A DNA stretch of 64,000 bases, from NCBI RefSeq assembly GCF_009753715.1, contig NZ_WQMS01000001.1:1-64000 (forward strand). The letters are read 5' to 3'. This document shows, one piece after another, positions 11,363-20,794 of this stretch (within the stretch, counting starts at the first letter, position 1; every line of letters begins with the position of its first letter). Below the pieces are notes generated by a model that saw only the letters and a list, made by a program, of their open reading frames with translations, was not told the DNA's origin and searched no databases. Origin of the DNA: Sphingomonas horti (lineage in GTDB: Bacteria; Pseudomonadota; Alphaproteobacteria; Sphingomonadales; Sphingomonadaceae). A program made the position numbers and the translations under genes.

Positions 11363-11662
11363 TTGGGGAAAGTTCCTGCCGCCAGTCTCGGCTCGGGAGC
11401 CTCCGCATCGGAAGGCGCGGATTTTTCACCACCGCAAGGGCCCTCGGCCTTTCAACGCGAACTCGACCGCGCTCGACGTCATCTCGCCCGGCTCGAAGCC
11501 GAAGACCGCCTCCGCCGCCGGCAGCCGGTGATCCTGGAGCAGCATCCCGGCTTCGACGAATCGCCGACGTTCGTGCGCGTCTGCAATCTGCTGATCTGGG
11601 CGATCGTGCTGCTGCCGGTCGTCCTGGCGGTGCTGGCGCTGGCCCGCCGCGTTGCCGGTTAG
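11363..11662 (+). CDS. Small coiled-coil protein with C-terminal membrane anchor
   Basis: The frame gives 99 residues from a TTG at 11363, which has a clear GGAGG (11353-11357) five bases upstream; no ATG or GTG fits better. A basic helical stretch (FQRELDRARRHLARLEAEDR, about residues 30-49) could form a coiled coil. One membrane segment (LLIWAIVLLPVVLAVLALA, about 75-93) ends the protein. It overlaps the convergent YhhN gene by four bases at the stop. I do not recognise the family. The Shine-Dalgarno plus membrane anchor make a real gene likely. Confidence 0.6.
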   Translation: MGKVPAASLGSGASASEGADFSPPQGPSAFQRELDRARRHLARLEAEDRLRRRQPVILEQHPGFDESPTFVRVCNLLIWAIVLLPVVLAVLALARRVAG

Positions 11663-12261
11663 GCCCGCCGCCGCCCGACGTCCCACGCGATCAGCGCCTG
11701 GCCCAGGAAATAGAGCGACCACACGAGCAGGCTCGGCAGGATCGAGCCCGTGAGCGGACCCAGCCGCGCGAAGATCAGCAGGTCGGATACGGTGAACATC
11801 AGCGCGCCTGCCGCCGCCAGGCGAAAGCGACTCATTGCCGCGCAGGCGGCCATCGCCGCGACGCCGATGCCGTAAAGTGCCATGCCGGGCGCCGCGGCCG
11901 GATCGGCCGGCAGCATGGCCCCGGCGGCGCCGACCACAGGGACGAGCAGCAGCGGCCACCATCCGGCACCGGCCCGCCGGTTGCGCAGATACAGCGCGAT
12001 CGCAACCAGGTGCCCGCACAGGAACACGGCTCCGCCCGGCGTCAGTGCCACTTCCAGCAGAACGTCGCCGGCCGCGCCGAGCGCCAGCACCGCGGTCAGC
12101 AGCCAGCCGTCCGCGCCCCGCGCCCGGCCGGCCGCCCAGAGCGCCAGCAACCCAACGCCGGCGCCTTTCCAGGCCAGCAGCAGCGCAGGATCGATCGCGA
12201 GGTGCGAGGCCGGCCAATAGCTCAGCCCCGCCGCCAGCGCCGCCAGGAATAATGCGTTCAC
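11659..12261 (-). CDS. YhhN/TMEM86 family membrane protein (lysoplasmalogenase-like)
   Basis: This 200-residue protein has seven or eight hydrophobic segments and family-type motifs GAAGDVLLE and [16 protein letters not shown], plus [13 protein letters not shown] near residue 165. Eukaryotic TMEM86 hydrolyses lysoplasmalogen vinyl ethers; the bacterial substrate is not established. The GTG at 12261 is preceded by GGGGAGG with a four-base spacer, a strong ribosome site. It lies back to back with trmFO, 41 bases away. Confidence 0.88.
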   Translation of the reverse strand: MNALFLAALAAGLSYWPASHLAIDPALLLAWKGAGVGLLALWAAGRARGADGWLLTAVLALGAAGDVLLEVALTPGGAVFLCGHLVAIALYLRNRRAGAGWWPLLLVPVVGAAGAMLPADPAAAPGMALYGIGVAAMAACAAMSRFRLAAAGALMFTVSDLLIFARLGPLTGSILPSLLVWSLYFLGQALIAWDVGRRRA

Positions 12262-12302
12262 CTTGCCTCCCCTCGTGCGCGCTCCTAATCGCCGCACGCG
12301 AC

Positions 12303-13709
12303 ATGGCAAGCTACGACATCCACATCATCGGCGGCGGACTGGCCGGTTCGGAGGCTGCTTGGCAGCTGGCGGAAGCGGGGCTTCGCGTGCGCCTGTCGGA
12401 AATGCGCGGCGTCGAGGGGACCCCCGCCCACCAGACCGACGGACTGGCGGAGCTGGTCTGCTCGAACAGCTTCCGCTCCGACGACGCCGACAGCAATGCG
12501 GTCGGCCTGCTGCATGCCGAGATGCGCGCGCTCGGCTCGCTGATCATGCGCGAGGGCGACGCCCACCGCGTGCCCGCCGGCTCCGCGCTCGCGGTCGATC
12601 GCGACGGCTTTTCGTCCGGCGTTACGGCGGCTCTGGCCGCCCACCCGAATGTCGAGATCGTGCGCGAGCGGATCGACGTCCTTCCCGCGTCCGGGCCGGT
12701 AATCGTCGCGACCGGGCCGCTGACGGCGGCGACGCTTGCGGCCTCGATCGGTGCCGCGACCGGGCGCGACAGCCTCGCCTTCTTCGATGCGATCGCGCCG
12801 ATCGTCCACCGGGCCTCGATCGACATGGAGATCGCCTGGTTCCAGTCGCGCTGGGACAAGGGCGATGGCGACGACTACATCAACTGCCCGCTCGATCGGG
12901 ACCAGTATCAGGCGTTCGTCCAGGGCCTGCTCGACGGCGAGAAGACCGAGTTCAAGGACTGGGAGCGCGACACGCCCTATTTCGAAGGCTGTATGCCGAT
13001 CGAAGTCATGGCGTCGCGCGGGCCGGAGACGCTGCGCCACGGCCCGATGAAGCCGTTCGGCCTGCGCGATCCGCGCACCGGCGAGCGCCCTTACGCCGTC
13101 GTCCAGCTCCGCCAGGACAATGCACTCGGCACGCTGTGGAACATCGTAGGCTTCCAGACCAAGCTGAAACATGCCGAGCAGGTTCGGTTGTTCCGCACGA
13201 TCCCCGGCCTCGAACGCGCGGAGTTCGCCCGACTCGGCGGCCTCCACCGCAACACGTTCATCCGCTCGCCCGAGCTGCTGGACGCGCAGCTCCGCCTCAA
13301 GAGCCGGCCGAACGTTCGCTTCGCCGGCCAGATCACCGGCTGCGAAGGCTATGTCGAAAGTGCCGCGATCGGCCTCATTGCCGGCCGCTTCGCCGCGGCG
13401 GAGCTGGCCGGCCACGCGCTGGAGTCGCCGCCGCCGACCACTGCGCTGGGCGCCCTGCTCGGCCACATCACCGGCGGCGCGGCGGCGGACAGCTACCAGC
13501 CGATGAACGTCAATTTCGGCCTGTTCCCGCCGCTGGAGACCGAAGCGAAGAAAGCGGAGCGCAAGCCGGCACTGACCTCGCGCGCGCGGCGGGATTTGGA
13601 GCGGTGGATGGCTAGCGATCAAGGTCCGTTCGCTTCGAGCGAAGTCGAGAAGCGCAGGCTCGACGTCGACAGTTTCTCGACTCCGCTCGAAACGAACGGA
13701 ATACGTTAG
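12303..13709 (+). CDS. trmFO: Methylenetetrahydrofolate-tRNA (uracil-54-C5)-methyltransferase
   Basis: TrmFO makes ribothymidine at position 54 of tRNA using methylene-THF and FADH2. The N-terminal dinucleotide fold [20 protein letters not shown] is followed by the family signature [20 protein letters not shown], with the conserved Cys near residue 53. The C-terminal part contains [16 protein letters not shown] and a glycine-rich [14 protein letters not shown]. The protein is 468 residues. The last ~30 residues (after LERWMAS) come from an inverted repeat that has entered the 3' end and replaced the native stop. The start ATG has no strong Shine-Dalgarno sequence. Confidence 0.95.
   Translation: MASYDIHIIGGGLAGSEAAWQLAEAGLRVRLSEMRGVEGTPAHQTDGLAELVCSNSFRSDDADSNAVGLLHAEMRALGSLIMREGDAHRVPAGSALAVDRDGFSSGVTAALAAHPNVEIVRERIDVLPASGPVIVATGPLTAATLAASIGAATGRDSLAFFDAIAPIVHRASIDMEIAWFQSRWDKGDGDDYINCPLDRDQYQAFVQGLLDGEKTEFKDWERDTPYFEGCMPIEVMASRGPETLRHGPMKPFGLRDPRTGERPYAVVQLRQDNALGTLWNIVGFQTKLKHAEQVRLFRTIPGLERAEFARLGGLHRNTFIRSPELLDAQLRLKSRPNVRFAGQITGCEGYVESAAIGLIAGRFAAAELAGHALESPPPTTALGALLGHITGGAAADSYQPMNVNFGLFPPLETEAKKAERKPALTSRARRDLERWMASDQGPFASSEVEKRRLDVDSFSTPLETNGIR
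13626..13699. repeat. Long inverted repeat (family F) forming the 3' end of trmFO
   Basis: Two 28-base arms (13626-13653 and 13672-13699) are inverted copies differing at three positions, all consistent with G-U pairing. Each arm begins CCGTTCG and contains CGAGCG. A single arm recurs at 26051-26077. The element is translated as the trmFO tail. Confidence 0.8.
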
Positions 13710-14167
13710 CCCTCATCCTCCTCCCGCACGGCTGGCGGACAATCCGGCTTCGGCCGAGCCTTGCGCACCACGCGTGTCGTCGCGAACTCCGCGCGCGTCA
13801 GCGTTCTGGACTTGTCCGCGTCCGCGCCGGCGAATTTATCGGTCGTTTTCTTCGCCCATTCCTCGAAGCTCAACCGCCCGTCGCCATTCGCGTCCAGCCG
13901 CGCGAATGCCTTCTTCCGGTTCGCCAGATACTCGTCGGCGCTGACCAGCTCGTCGCGATCCTTGTCGTAGCGGTCGAAGCGCTTCTGCTCGCGGGTTCGC
14001 TCTTCGGCGGCGGGCGGCGGGGCACTCTCGCTGGCGGAGGTCGAGCGCGCGAGCGGCGGCGCAACGGCGGACAGCAGCGGGGCATTCTGTTGACCGCTGC
14101 TCCACCAGACAAAACCCGCGCCCGCCAGCAACAGCGCCGAGGCGACTCCCGCCACAAACCGCCACAT
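13706..14167 (-). CDS. Membrane-anchored EF-hand protein
   Basis: This 153-residue protein has an N-terminal membrane segment ([19 protein letters not shown]) and a Pro/Ser-rich linker. Three EF-hand loops follow: [26 protein letters not shown] and [13 protein letters not shown]. The second is a complete calcium loop; the first and third deviate at coordinating positions. The domain probably faces the periplasm. The ATG at 14167 has GGAGAG seven bases upstream; a longer TTG start is less likely. It overlaps the trmFO stop by four bases, convergent. The calcium role is inferred. Confidence 0.82.
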   Translation of the reverse strand: MWRFVAGVASALLLAGAGFVWWSSGQQNAPLLSAVAPPLARSTSASESAPPPAAEERTREQKRFDRYDKDRDELVSADEYLANRKKAFARLDANGDGRLSFEEWAKKTTDKFAGADADKSRTLTRAEFATTRVVRKARPKPDCPPAVREEDEG

Positions 14168-14206
14168 ACCCCCGCTCTCCCCTGTTTCGGCCAAGCTTAG
14201 GAGCGG

Positions 14207-14863
14207 CTAGCGACCGGTCAACCCCGCCAGCAGCGCGCGCGCAACCCGAGCCGGGGAGCCCTGCCGCCTCGGCCTGTCGATCCCACGCCGCGCATCCCGC
14301 CGGGCCAGCGACGCGAGCACTGCAAGCGCCCTGGGCAGCGGCCCCGGCGCATATCTCCGCGCGATCGACAGCGCTCGTTCGGCCGTGGCCCGGTCGCTGA
14401 TCCGGAACGCGAGGTCGACCAGCGACCAGAGCTTGCCCGCGTCTATCGATCCGGCGGGATCGCCGCCGAGCAGGCCGCTCGCCGCCCGGAACAGCGTCCC
14501 GCCGCGCCCTTCCGCGTAGGACAGAAGCTGCTCCTCCTCCAACGGCAGCGGATCGAGCAGCACTTCCCAGCCGTCGATCAGCGGCAGCAATGCTGCCGGA
14601 TCGATCGTTATAGCATCGGCAAGGGCGACCAGCACCGGATCGACCGGCCGCGCCTCGCGCAACGACCGCAACGCATCGTGCCACCAGGTCAGCCGCATTT
14701 GCCCGACTGCCGGGTTCTCGGTCCGGGCGACGATCGCGCCCATTTGCTCGTCGAGTGCCCACAGCGCGGCCAGCCCCGCACGCGCGTGAACGGGCGCGTA
14801 GGCCAGCGCCAGCGCGCGCTCCGGGTCGGCGGGCGCCGGGTCGGGGCTTTCCGCAATCGTCAT
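14207..14863 (-). CDS. Squalene/phytoene synthase family protein, probably divergent
   Basis: The protein has 218 residues. MRLTWWHDALRSLREA resembles the first substrate-binding region of squalene/phytoene synthases and of NDUFAF6-like assembly factors, preceded by the typical ALWALDEQMGAIVA helix. The protein is shorter than true synthases (about 270-300), and the Asp-rich motifs are incomplete: the first is reduced to a single Asp, and I see no second DxxxD. Catalysis is therefore uncertain, and a role like NDUFAF6 in complex I assembly is possible. It is divergent from the Tad operon. Confidence 0.7.
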   Translation of the reverse strand: MTIAESPDPAPADPERALALAYAPVHARAGLAALWALDEQMGAIVARTENPAVGQMRLTWWHDALRSLREARPVDPVLVALADAITIDPAALLPLIDGWEVLLDPLPLEEEQLLSYAEGRGGTLFRAASGLLGGDPAGSIDAGKLWSLVDLAFRISDRATAERALSIARRYAPGPLPRALAVLASLARRDARRGIDRPRRQGSPARVARALLAGLTGR

Positions 14864-14872
14864 GTCACCGGC

Positions 14873-14893
14873 CGTTAACCCTGTCCTTTCAGA
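14873..14893 (+). promoter_or_regulatory. Shared intergenic motif CGTTAACCCTG-N3-TTTCAGA, copy 2
   Basis: Matches 10994-11014 at 18 of 21 positions. It lies 52 bases before the TadG start and 10 bases before the divergent synthase-like start. It may be a regulator site or part of a promoter. Confidence 0.35.
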
Positions 14894-14944
14894 GGCCTTT
14901 AGGCGTGTTGCCGCATAGGTCAGGCAAGTTCGCCCGAGGTGTAC

Positions 14945-16828
14945 ATGTTCGCGACCCGACGCAAATCGAAATCACGCCCTGGCTTCCTCCAGCGGCTGGC
15001 GCGCGACGTCGCCGGCAACACTGCCGCCATCATGGCGGCGGCGCTGCTTCCTCTCGCCGGCTTCACTGGCGCAGCGCTCGATACCGCCCGCCTCTATGTC
15101 GTCAAAGTCCGGTTGCAACAGTCTTGTGACGCGGGCGCCCTTGCCGGCCGCAAGATGATGACCGGGACATCGTTGACCGAAGACAACAAGACCCAGGCCA
15201 AGATCTTCTTCGACAACAATTTCAAGTCCGGCTGGTTCAAGACCAGCGATGTGTCGTTCGCGGCGTCCGACACGGACGACGGCCAGGTCAAGGGCACGGC
15301 TTCGGTCAAGGTGCCGGTGACGCTGATGAGCATCTTCGGCGCCGGGCCGACCACGCTCACCGTCACGTGCGAAGCGCGCAAGGAGATCGGCGACGTTGAC
15401 GTGATGTTCGTGCTCGACACGACCGGATCGATGGTCTGCAACACCTCGGAATCATCGTGCACCCAGACGCCGATCGCGGTCGCGACGCCGGCCGGCACCC
15501 GCTACTATCTGCAGGAAAAGTCGGATTCGAAGATCAAGGCGCTGCGCAAGGCGGTCATGACCTTCTACGACACGCTGGCCGCTGCCGCCGATCCGAACTC
15601 GCGCATCCGATACGGTTTCGTCCCCTATTCCTCCGCGGCCAATGTCGGCCCGCTGCTGCCGGCTAACTACCTGGTCGACTCCGCCGAATACCAGACGCGC
15701 CATGTCGTCGGAGATTCCCCAAGCGGCAGCATCACGACCAACACCTACAACAAGACGGACAAAGCCACCTGTCTCGCCAGGGAGGGCCGCAGCGTCGCCT
15801 ACCCGCAATATCCGGCGACCAAGTCGTGGATGTCCGACTGGCAAAGCGTGACCTCCGGCAGCGACAAGCCGGGCATCTGCACGATCAAGACGCAGGCGCA
15901 GATCCCGGTCTGGCGCTATGAGCCTTGGACGCTGGACGTGAGCCAGTACAAGACCGGCGCCAGCGTCCTTGACCCGACGCGCATCGACGGCACCACCTCG
16001 GCGTGGGACGGCTGCGTGGTCGAACGCAATACGGTGGGCAGCGCGACCTTCACGCAGGGCAATCTTCCGCCCGATCTCGACATCGATCTGCCGCCGACGA
16101 ACAACGCGACCAAATGGCGCCCGGCCTGGATCGACGCGACCTATGACCGCCCGGACGCAGCGGCCGATGACAGCACGTCGGATTATTGGCCGAGCTCCTC
16201 CAGCGTCTTTCGCTCGCGCAATGTCGCCGAGCTGCTGAAGTCCGGCTATTATGTCTGCCCCAAGCGTGCGCAGCGTCTCGCCGAGATGACGCGCACTCAG
16301 GTCAGCAACTATGTGAACGCATCCGATTTCCGGGCGATCGGCGGTACCTACCACGATGCCGGCATGATCTGGGGCGCACGCTTCATCTCGCCCACGGGCA
16401 TGTTTGCCGCCGACACCGACTGCCGCGCGAACCGCACCTGCGGCCGCCACATCATCCTGATGACCGATGGCGCGATGGCGCCCAACCATTGCATCTACGG
16501 CTATCAGGGCTTCGAGCGGCTTGAGGGGCGCGTGATGGGCTATAAGCCGGTCGGCACCTGCACCCGATATAACGACCAGACCTACGTCACCGGCCTGCCG
16601 GGCACCCTGGTCGATCGCCACAACGAGCGGCTGCAGGCGATCTGCACCCAGGCGAAGAACAAGGGCATTACCATCTGGGTCGTCGCCTACGCCCAGGCAC
16701 TGACCGACGATATGAGGGACTGCGCGTCGAGTTCGGACACGGCAATCTATGCGCCGACCGACCAGAAGCTCGAGGACGCGTTCAAGCAGATCGCCGGCAA
16801 GATCGCAGAGCTGAGGATCTCGAAATGA
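14945..16828 (+). CDS. TadG-like pilus assembly protein with von Willebrand A domain
   Basis: This encodes 627 residues. An N-terminal TadE/TadG segment (AGNTAAIMAAALLPLAGFTG) anchors the protein. It is followed by YVVKVRLQQSCDAGALAGRK, typical of Flp-pilus TadG proteins. A VWA domain begins at VDVMFVLDTTGSM, whose MIDAS-like motif is DTTGSM, and continues to IILMTDGAM and GITIWVVAYAQ. Long Cys-containing insertions lie between the MIDAS strand and the rest. The ATG at 14945 has GAGG five bases upstream. It heads a three-gene operon with overlapping stops and starts. The Tad ATPase and prepilin genes are not in the window. Confidence 0.9.
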   Translation: MFATRRKSKSRPGFLQRLARDVAGNTAAIMAAALLPLAGFTGAALDTARLYVVKVRLQQSCDAGALAGRKMMTGTSLTEDNKTQAKIFFDNNFKSGWFKTSDVSFAASDTDDGQVKGTASVKVPVTLMSIFGAGPTTLTVTCEARKEIGDVDVMFVLDTTGSMVCNTSESSCTQTPIAVATPAGTRYYLQEKSDSKIKALRKAVMTFYDTLAAAADPNSRIRYGFVPYSSAANVGPLLPANYLVDSAEYQTRHVVGDSPSGSITTNTYNKTDKATCLAREGRSVAYPQYPATKSWMSDWQSVTSGSDKPGICTIKTQAQIPVWRYEPWTLDVSQYKTGASVLDPTRIDGTTSAWDGCVVERNTVGSATFTQGNLPPDLDIDLPPTNNATKWRPAWIDATYDRPDAAADDSTSDYWPSSSSVFRSRNVAELLKSGYYVCPKRAQRLAEMTRTQVSNYVNASDFRAIGGTYHDAGMIWGARFISPTGMFAADTDCRANRTCGRHIILMTDGAMAPNHCIYGYQGFERLEGRVMGYKPVGTCTRYNDQTYVTGLPGTLVDRHNERLQAICTQAKNKGITIWVVAYAQALTDDMRDCASSSDTAIYAPTDQKLEDAFKQIAGKIAELRISK

Positions 16829-17418
16829 TGGGCCTCTCCCTCCTTGCGCGACTTCGGGATGACCAGCGCGGCTCGCCGATCGCCGAATTCGCCGTCGTCG
16901 CGCCGACGATGATGCTGCTGATCATGGGATCGATGGACCTGGCCTATAGCAGCTACGTCACTTCGGTGCTGGAAGGCGAGATCCAGAAGGCGTCGCGCGA
17001 TTCCGGCATGGAAGGCAACGGCGACAAGCTCGCCGCGATCCAGGCCAGGGCCGAAAACCAGGTCCGCATCATCGTCAAGAACGCGACCTTCTCGCCGCTG
17101 CGCAAGAGCTACACCAGCTATCTTACGGCGAAGCCGGAACGCTTCACCGACACCAACGGCAATGGCCAGCGCGACGCCGGCGAATGCTTCGACGACGTCA
17201 ACGCCAACGGCCAGTGGGATTCCGATCCGGGCAACGATGGCCAGGGCGGCCCGAACGATGTCGCAGCGTACACGATGCAGATGAGTTTCCCGCGGCTGTT
17301 CCCGCTGGCAGGAATGATCGGCCTGTCCTCGACCGAAACGATCACGGTCAAGACCTATCTGCGCAACCAGCCCTACAATGCGCAGAACATCCCGACGGTG
17401 AAGAATATATGCCCATGA
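16825..17418 (+). CDS. TadE-like pilus protein with calcium-binding-type loops
   Basis: This 197-residue protein starts with ATGA overlap to the TadG stop. The TadE signature is GSPIAEFAVVAPTMMLLIMG with a single membrane segment. A striking Asp/Asn/Gly stretch near residues 112-140 contains DTNGNGQRDAGE and DVNANGQWDSD, two loops of dockerin or EF-hand type. The mature part is probably periplasmic and contributes to assembly of Flp-type pili. The start could be 16825 or the next ATG at 16828. Confidence 0.85.
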   Translation: MMGLSLLARLRDDQRGSPIAEFAVVAPTMMLLIMGSMDLAYSSYVTSVLEGEIQKASRDSGMEGNGDKLAAIQARAENQVRIIVKNATFSPLRKSYTSYLTAKPERFTDTNGNGQRDAGECFDDVNANGQWDSDPGNDGQGGPNDVAAYTMQMSFPRLFPLAGMIGLSSTETITVKTYLRNQPYNAQNIPTVKNICP

Positions 17419-18116
17419 TCATGGCTTCGCCCTTCGCCTCGCTCCTGTCGCGCCTTCGGGATGACCTGAGCGGCCTTGCGCTGATCGAGTTCGCCTATGC
17501 CATGCCGGCGGTGATGGGGATGGGCATGTACGGCGTGGAGACGGCGAACCTGGCGCAGACCCATCTGCGCGTCAGCCAGGTCGCGCTGATGCTGGCCGAC
17601 AACGCCTCGCGCGCTGGTGTCGACGCATCGGGGGGCACGATCCAGCAGTTGCGCGAGATCGACATCAATGACGTGATGCAGGGCGTGCGCCTGCAAGGCG
17701 CGCGCGTCGACCTTGCCAACAAGGGCCGGGTGACCCTGTCGAGCCTGGAGACCAATGCCGATGGCGGCCAGTGGATTCACTGGCAGCGCTGCCTGGGCGT
17801 GATGCGCGGCGCCGGTTGGGATTCCAGCTACGGCAAGGAAGGCGACGGCAAGACCGGCACCGGCTTCGCCGGCATGGGTCGCGCGGGCTCCGAAGTGAAG
17901 GCGCCGGAAGGCGAGGCGGTGATCTTCGTCGAGGTCAATTACCAGTACAAGCCGCTGTTCGGCACCTGGCTGATCGGATCGCCCCGCATCCAGTACACGG
18001 CGTCTTATATGGTCCGCGACAAGCGCGACCTGATGGGCAACGCCGGCAAGGGCATCTACGATCCGTCTCCGTCGGTCGGGGCAGCCAAGCTCACCTGCGA
18101 CAAATATACGGCCTAG
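17415..18116 (+). CDS. TadE-like pilus protein
   Basis: This 233-residue protein overlaps the previous stop as ATGA; ATGs at 17409 and 17421 are also possible. The N-terminal motif LALIEFAYAMPAVMGMGMYG is a TadE membrane helix preceded by RLRDDLSG. Downstream ANLAQTHLRVSQVALMLADN is conserved in pseudopilin-like TadE/F proteins. It probably works with the two upstream proteins in Flp pilus biogenesis or a minor-pilin complex. It is followed by an intergenic palindromic repeat and then the convergent pdhB. Confidence 0.85.
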   Translation: MIMASPFASLLSRLRDDLSGLALIEFAYAMPAVMGMGMYGVETANLAQTHLRVSQVALMLADNASRAGVDASGGTIQQLREIDINDVMQGVRLQGARVDLANKGRVTLSSLETNADGGQWIHWQRCLGVMRGAGWDSSYGKEGDGKTGTGFAGMGRAGSEVKAPEGEAVIFVEVNYQYKPLFGTWLIGSPRIQYTASYMVRDKRDLMGNAGKGIYDPSPSVGAAKLTCDKYTA

Positions 18117-18142
18117 AGCGCGCGATGCGGTCAGTCTGACCT

Positions 18143-18218
18143 GTCATTGCGAGCCGAGCGAAGCAATCCACCCATGGCGGCAATGGATTGCTTCGTCGCT
18201 GTCGCTCCTCGCGATGAC
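18143..18218. repeat. Intergenic palindromic repeat (family E)
   Basis: Inverted arms begin GTCATTGCGAG and end CTCGCGATGAC. Inner arms GAAGCAATCCA and TGGATTGCTTC flank CCCATGGCGGCAA. It lies between convergent operons and may act as a terminator. Repeats of this type are scattered in many bacterial genomes. Confidence 0.8.
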
Positions 18219-18228
18219 GCTGTTCCCC

Positions 18229-19635
18229 TTACCGGTAGCACACCTTCTTCGCCGCCTCGACGACCCGCGCGGTGTCGACCAGCGCCGCTTTCTCCAGGTT
18301 CGCCGCATAGGGCAGCGGCACGTCCCGGTTGGTGACGCGCAGCACCGGCGCGTCGAGGTCGTCGAAGCCCTGCTCCATCGCCACTGCCGCGATTTCGCTT
18401 GAGATCGAGCAGATCGGCCAGCCTTCCTCGACCACGACCATGCGGTTGGTCTTGGCCAGGCTTTTCAGCACCGTTTCCGTGTCGAGCGGCCGCAGCGTGC
18501 GCAGGTCGACCACTTCGGCATCGATCCCCTCGCCCGCCAACTGCTCGGCCGCTTCCAGCGCGACGCCGACGCCGATCGAATAGCTGACCAGGGTCACGTC
18601 CTTGCCCGGCTTCATGATCCGCGCCTTGCCGATCGGCAGCACGAAATCATCGAGCTTCGGCACGTCGAAGCTGCGGCCGTACAGCAGCTCGTTTTCCAGG
18701 AACACGACCGGGTCTTCGCTGCGGATCGCCGCCTTCAGCAGGCCTTTCGCGTCCGCCGCGTCGTAGGGCGAGATGACGACCAGCCCCGGCACGCTCGCAT
18801 ACCAGGGGGCGAAATTCTGGCTGTGCTGCGCGGCGACGCGCGACGCCGCGCCGTTCGGGCCGCGGAACACGATCGGGCAGCGCATCTGACCGCCGGACAT
18901 ATAATTGGTCTTCGCGGCCGAGTTGATGATGTGGTCGATCGCCTGCATCGCGAAGTTGAACGTCATGAACTCGACGATCGGACGCAGGCCGCCCATCGCC
19001 GCGCCGGTGCCGACACCGGCAAAGCCATATTCCGTGATCGGCGTATCGATCACCCGCTTCGGCCCGAACTCGTCGAGCAGGCCTTGCGTGACCTTGTAGG
19101 CGCCTTGGTACTCGGCGACTTCCTCGCCCATCACGAAGATGCGCTCGTCCTTGCGCATTTCCTCGGCCATCCCGTCGCGCAGCGCCTCGCGGACCGTCGT
19201 GCGCACCATCTCGGTGCCGGCGGGCACTTCCGCCTCGGCGACGGTCGCGTCATGCGTCGCCGCCTCGAACAGCTTGCGCGCGCCGGTTTCGACCTTCTTC
19301 GGCTCAGGCGTCGGCTCGGTCTTCTGTTCCGCCGGCTCGGCCTTCTCGGACTTGGGCGGCGAAGCCGATGGCGCGCTCTCGCCCTCGCCCTCGCCCTCGC
19401 CGGTCAGCGTCGCGATCACGGTGCCGACCTTCACGCCGTCCGTGCCTTCCGCCACCAGAATTTCCGCGACCGTGCCTTCGTCGACCGCCTCGAACTCCAT
19501 CGTCGCCTTGTCGGTCTCGATCTCGGCCAGGATGTCGCCCGATTTCACGGTGTCGCCCGGCTTCACCAGCCATTTGGCGAGCGTGCCCTCCTCCATGGTC
19601 GGGGAGAGGGCCGGCATTTTCAGTTCGATCGCCAT
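18229..19635 (-). CDS. pdhB: Pyruvate dehydrogenase E1 component, beta subunit with lipoyl domain
   Basis: The protein has 468 residues. An N-terminal lipoyl domain ([16 protein letters not shown], lipoylated Lys in [11 protein letters not shown]) is followed by an acidic Pro/Glu/Lys linker (about 80-125). The E1-beta transketolase-like domain comes next, with [20 protein letters not shown]-type sequence and [21 protein letters not shown] lipoyl domain on E1-beta is characteristic of alphaproteobacteria. With PdhA it decarboxylates pyruvate and reductively acetylates lipoyl groups. The ATG overlaps the pdhA stop (TGATG). Confidence 0.95.
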   Translation of the reverse strand: MAIELKMPALSPTMEEGTLAKWLVKPGDTVKSGDILAEIETDKATMEFEAVDEGTVAEILVAEGTDGVKVGTVIATLTGEGEGEGESAPSASPPKSEKAEPAEQKTEPTPEPKKVETGARKLFEAATHDATVAEAEVPAGTEMVRTTVREALRDGMAEEMRKDERIFVMGEEVAEYQGAYKVTQGLLDEFGPKRVIDTPITEYGFAGVGTGAAMGGLRPIVEFMTFNFAMQAIDHIINSAAKTNYMSGGQMRCPIVFRGPNGAASRVAAQHSQNFAPWYASVPGLVVISPYDAADAKGLLKAAIRSEDPVVFLENELLYGRSFDVPKLDDFVLPIGKARIMKPGKDVTLVSYSIGVGVALEAAEQLAGEGIDAEVVDLRTLRPLDTETVLKSLAKTNRMVVVEEGWPICSISSEIAAVAMEQGFDDLDAPVLRVTNRDVPLPYAANLEKAALVDTARVVEAAKKVCYR

Positions 19636-20690
19636 CAGTAGGTTTCCACCAGCACGTCGGTATAGAGTTCGTCGAGCGCGGGCTCGGGCGAGGTTTCGGC
19701 GAAGTCCGCCGACTCGTTGACGATGCGCCGGATGTCCTTGTCGATCTCCTTCAGCTCCGCTTCACCGACGCCCATCTTCTCCAACTCGCGCGCGGCGTGG
19801 TCGATCGGATCGGATTTCTCGCGCACCGCCTGCACTTCCTCGCGGCTGCGATACTTGGCCGGGTCGGACATGGAATGGCCGCGATAGCGATAGGTCTTCA
19901 TCTCCAGGATGATCGGGCCCTTACCCGCGCGCACCCATTCGGCCGCCGTCTCGCCGGCGCCGCGGCAGGCGAGCACGTCCATGCCGTCAACCTGGATGCC
20001 GGGAATGCGGAAGCTCTCGCCGCGGCGGTAGAGCTGGTCCTCGGCGGAGGCACGATTGATGCTGGTGCCCATCGCATACTGGTTGTTTTCGATCACGAAG
20101 ATGATCGGCAGCTTCCAGAGCTCCGCCATGTTGAAGCTCTCATAGACCTGGCCCTGGTTCGCGGCGCCGTCGCCGAAATAGGCCATGCACAGCCCGCCAT
20201 CGTCGGCATATTTGTGCTTGAAGGCGAGGCCGGTGCCCAGGCTCACCTGCGCGCCGACGATGCCGTGGCCGCCATAGAATCGGTGGTCGACCGAGAACAT
20301 GTGCATCGACCCGCCCTTGCCGCGGCTGATGCCGGCCTCGCGGCCCGTCAGCTCGGCCATGATCACGTTCGGGTTTATGCCATAAGCAAGCATATGCCCA
20401 TGGTCGCGATAGCCGGTGATGACGCTGTCGTGACCGCCCTTCAGCGCCGACTGCAGGCCAACCGCGACGGCTTCCTGGCCGATATAAAGATGGCAGAAGC
20501 CGCCGATCAGGCCCAGGCCATATAGCTGCCCCGCCTTCTCCTCGAAGCGGCGGATCAGCAGCATCTGCCGGTACATTTCCAGCAGCTCGTCCTTGCTCGC
20601 CTGATAGCGCTGCGGCTCCGGCGGGCGTTCGCGATTCGGTGTTGCGGGCGGCGCGCTTGCGGGCGCCTTGGGCTTTGCGGCTCGTGCCAA
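19635..20690 (-). CDS. pdhA: Pyruvate dehydrogenase E1 component, alpha subunit
   Basis: The protein has 351 residues. The thiamine-diphosphate motif [19 protein letters not shown] is present, followed by [17 protein letters not shown] and the phosphorylation-loop-type [20 protein letters not shown] Pro/Ala-rich N-terminal 25 residues is usual in the group. The start is TTG at 20690, with AAGGGG eight bases upstream; no ATG precedes the conserved domain. It is cotranscribed with pdhB and lies downstream of ftsB and eno, a classical alphaproteobacterial arrangement. Confidence 0.95.
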   Translation of the reverse strand: MARAAKPKAPASAPPATPNRERPPEPQRYQASKDELLEMYRQMLLIRRFEEKAGQLYGLGLIGGFCHLYIGQEAVAVGLQSALKGGHDSVITGYRDHGHMLAYGINPNVIMAELTGREAGISRGKGGSMHMFSVDHRFYGGHGIVGAQVSLGTGLAFKHKYADDGGLCMAYFGDGAANQGQVYESFNMAELWKLPIIFVIENNQYAMGTSINRASAEDQLYRRGESFRIPGIQVDGMDVLACRGAGETAAEWVRAGKGPIILEMKTYRYRGHSMSDPAKYRSREEVQAVREKSDPIDHAARELEKMGVGEAELKEIDKDIRRIVNESADFAETSPEPALDELYTDVLVETY

Positions 20691-20794
20691 GGTAATGACC
20701 CCTTGATGGGTGAGGATTTGGGGTGCCTATAGGCCCGGTTCGTCGGGCTTCGCAACCGATGGAAAGCCCCTGCCCCGGCGCGAAGGCCGCGCGC

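Noticed and set aside
11140-11400. Possible zinc-binding protein from a GTG at 11140 (CGH and CVSC clusters)
   Set aside because: No Shine-Dalgarno sequence, weak codon bias, and it runs on in the wrong frame through the small coiled-coil gene. Kept as unresolved rather than called.
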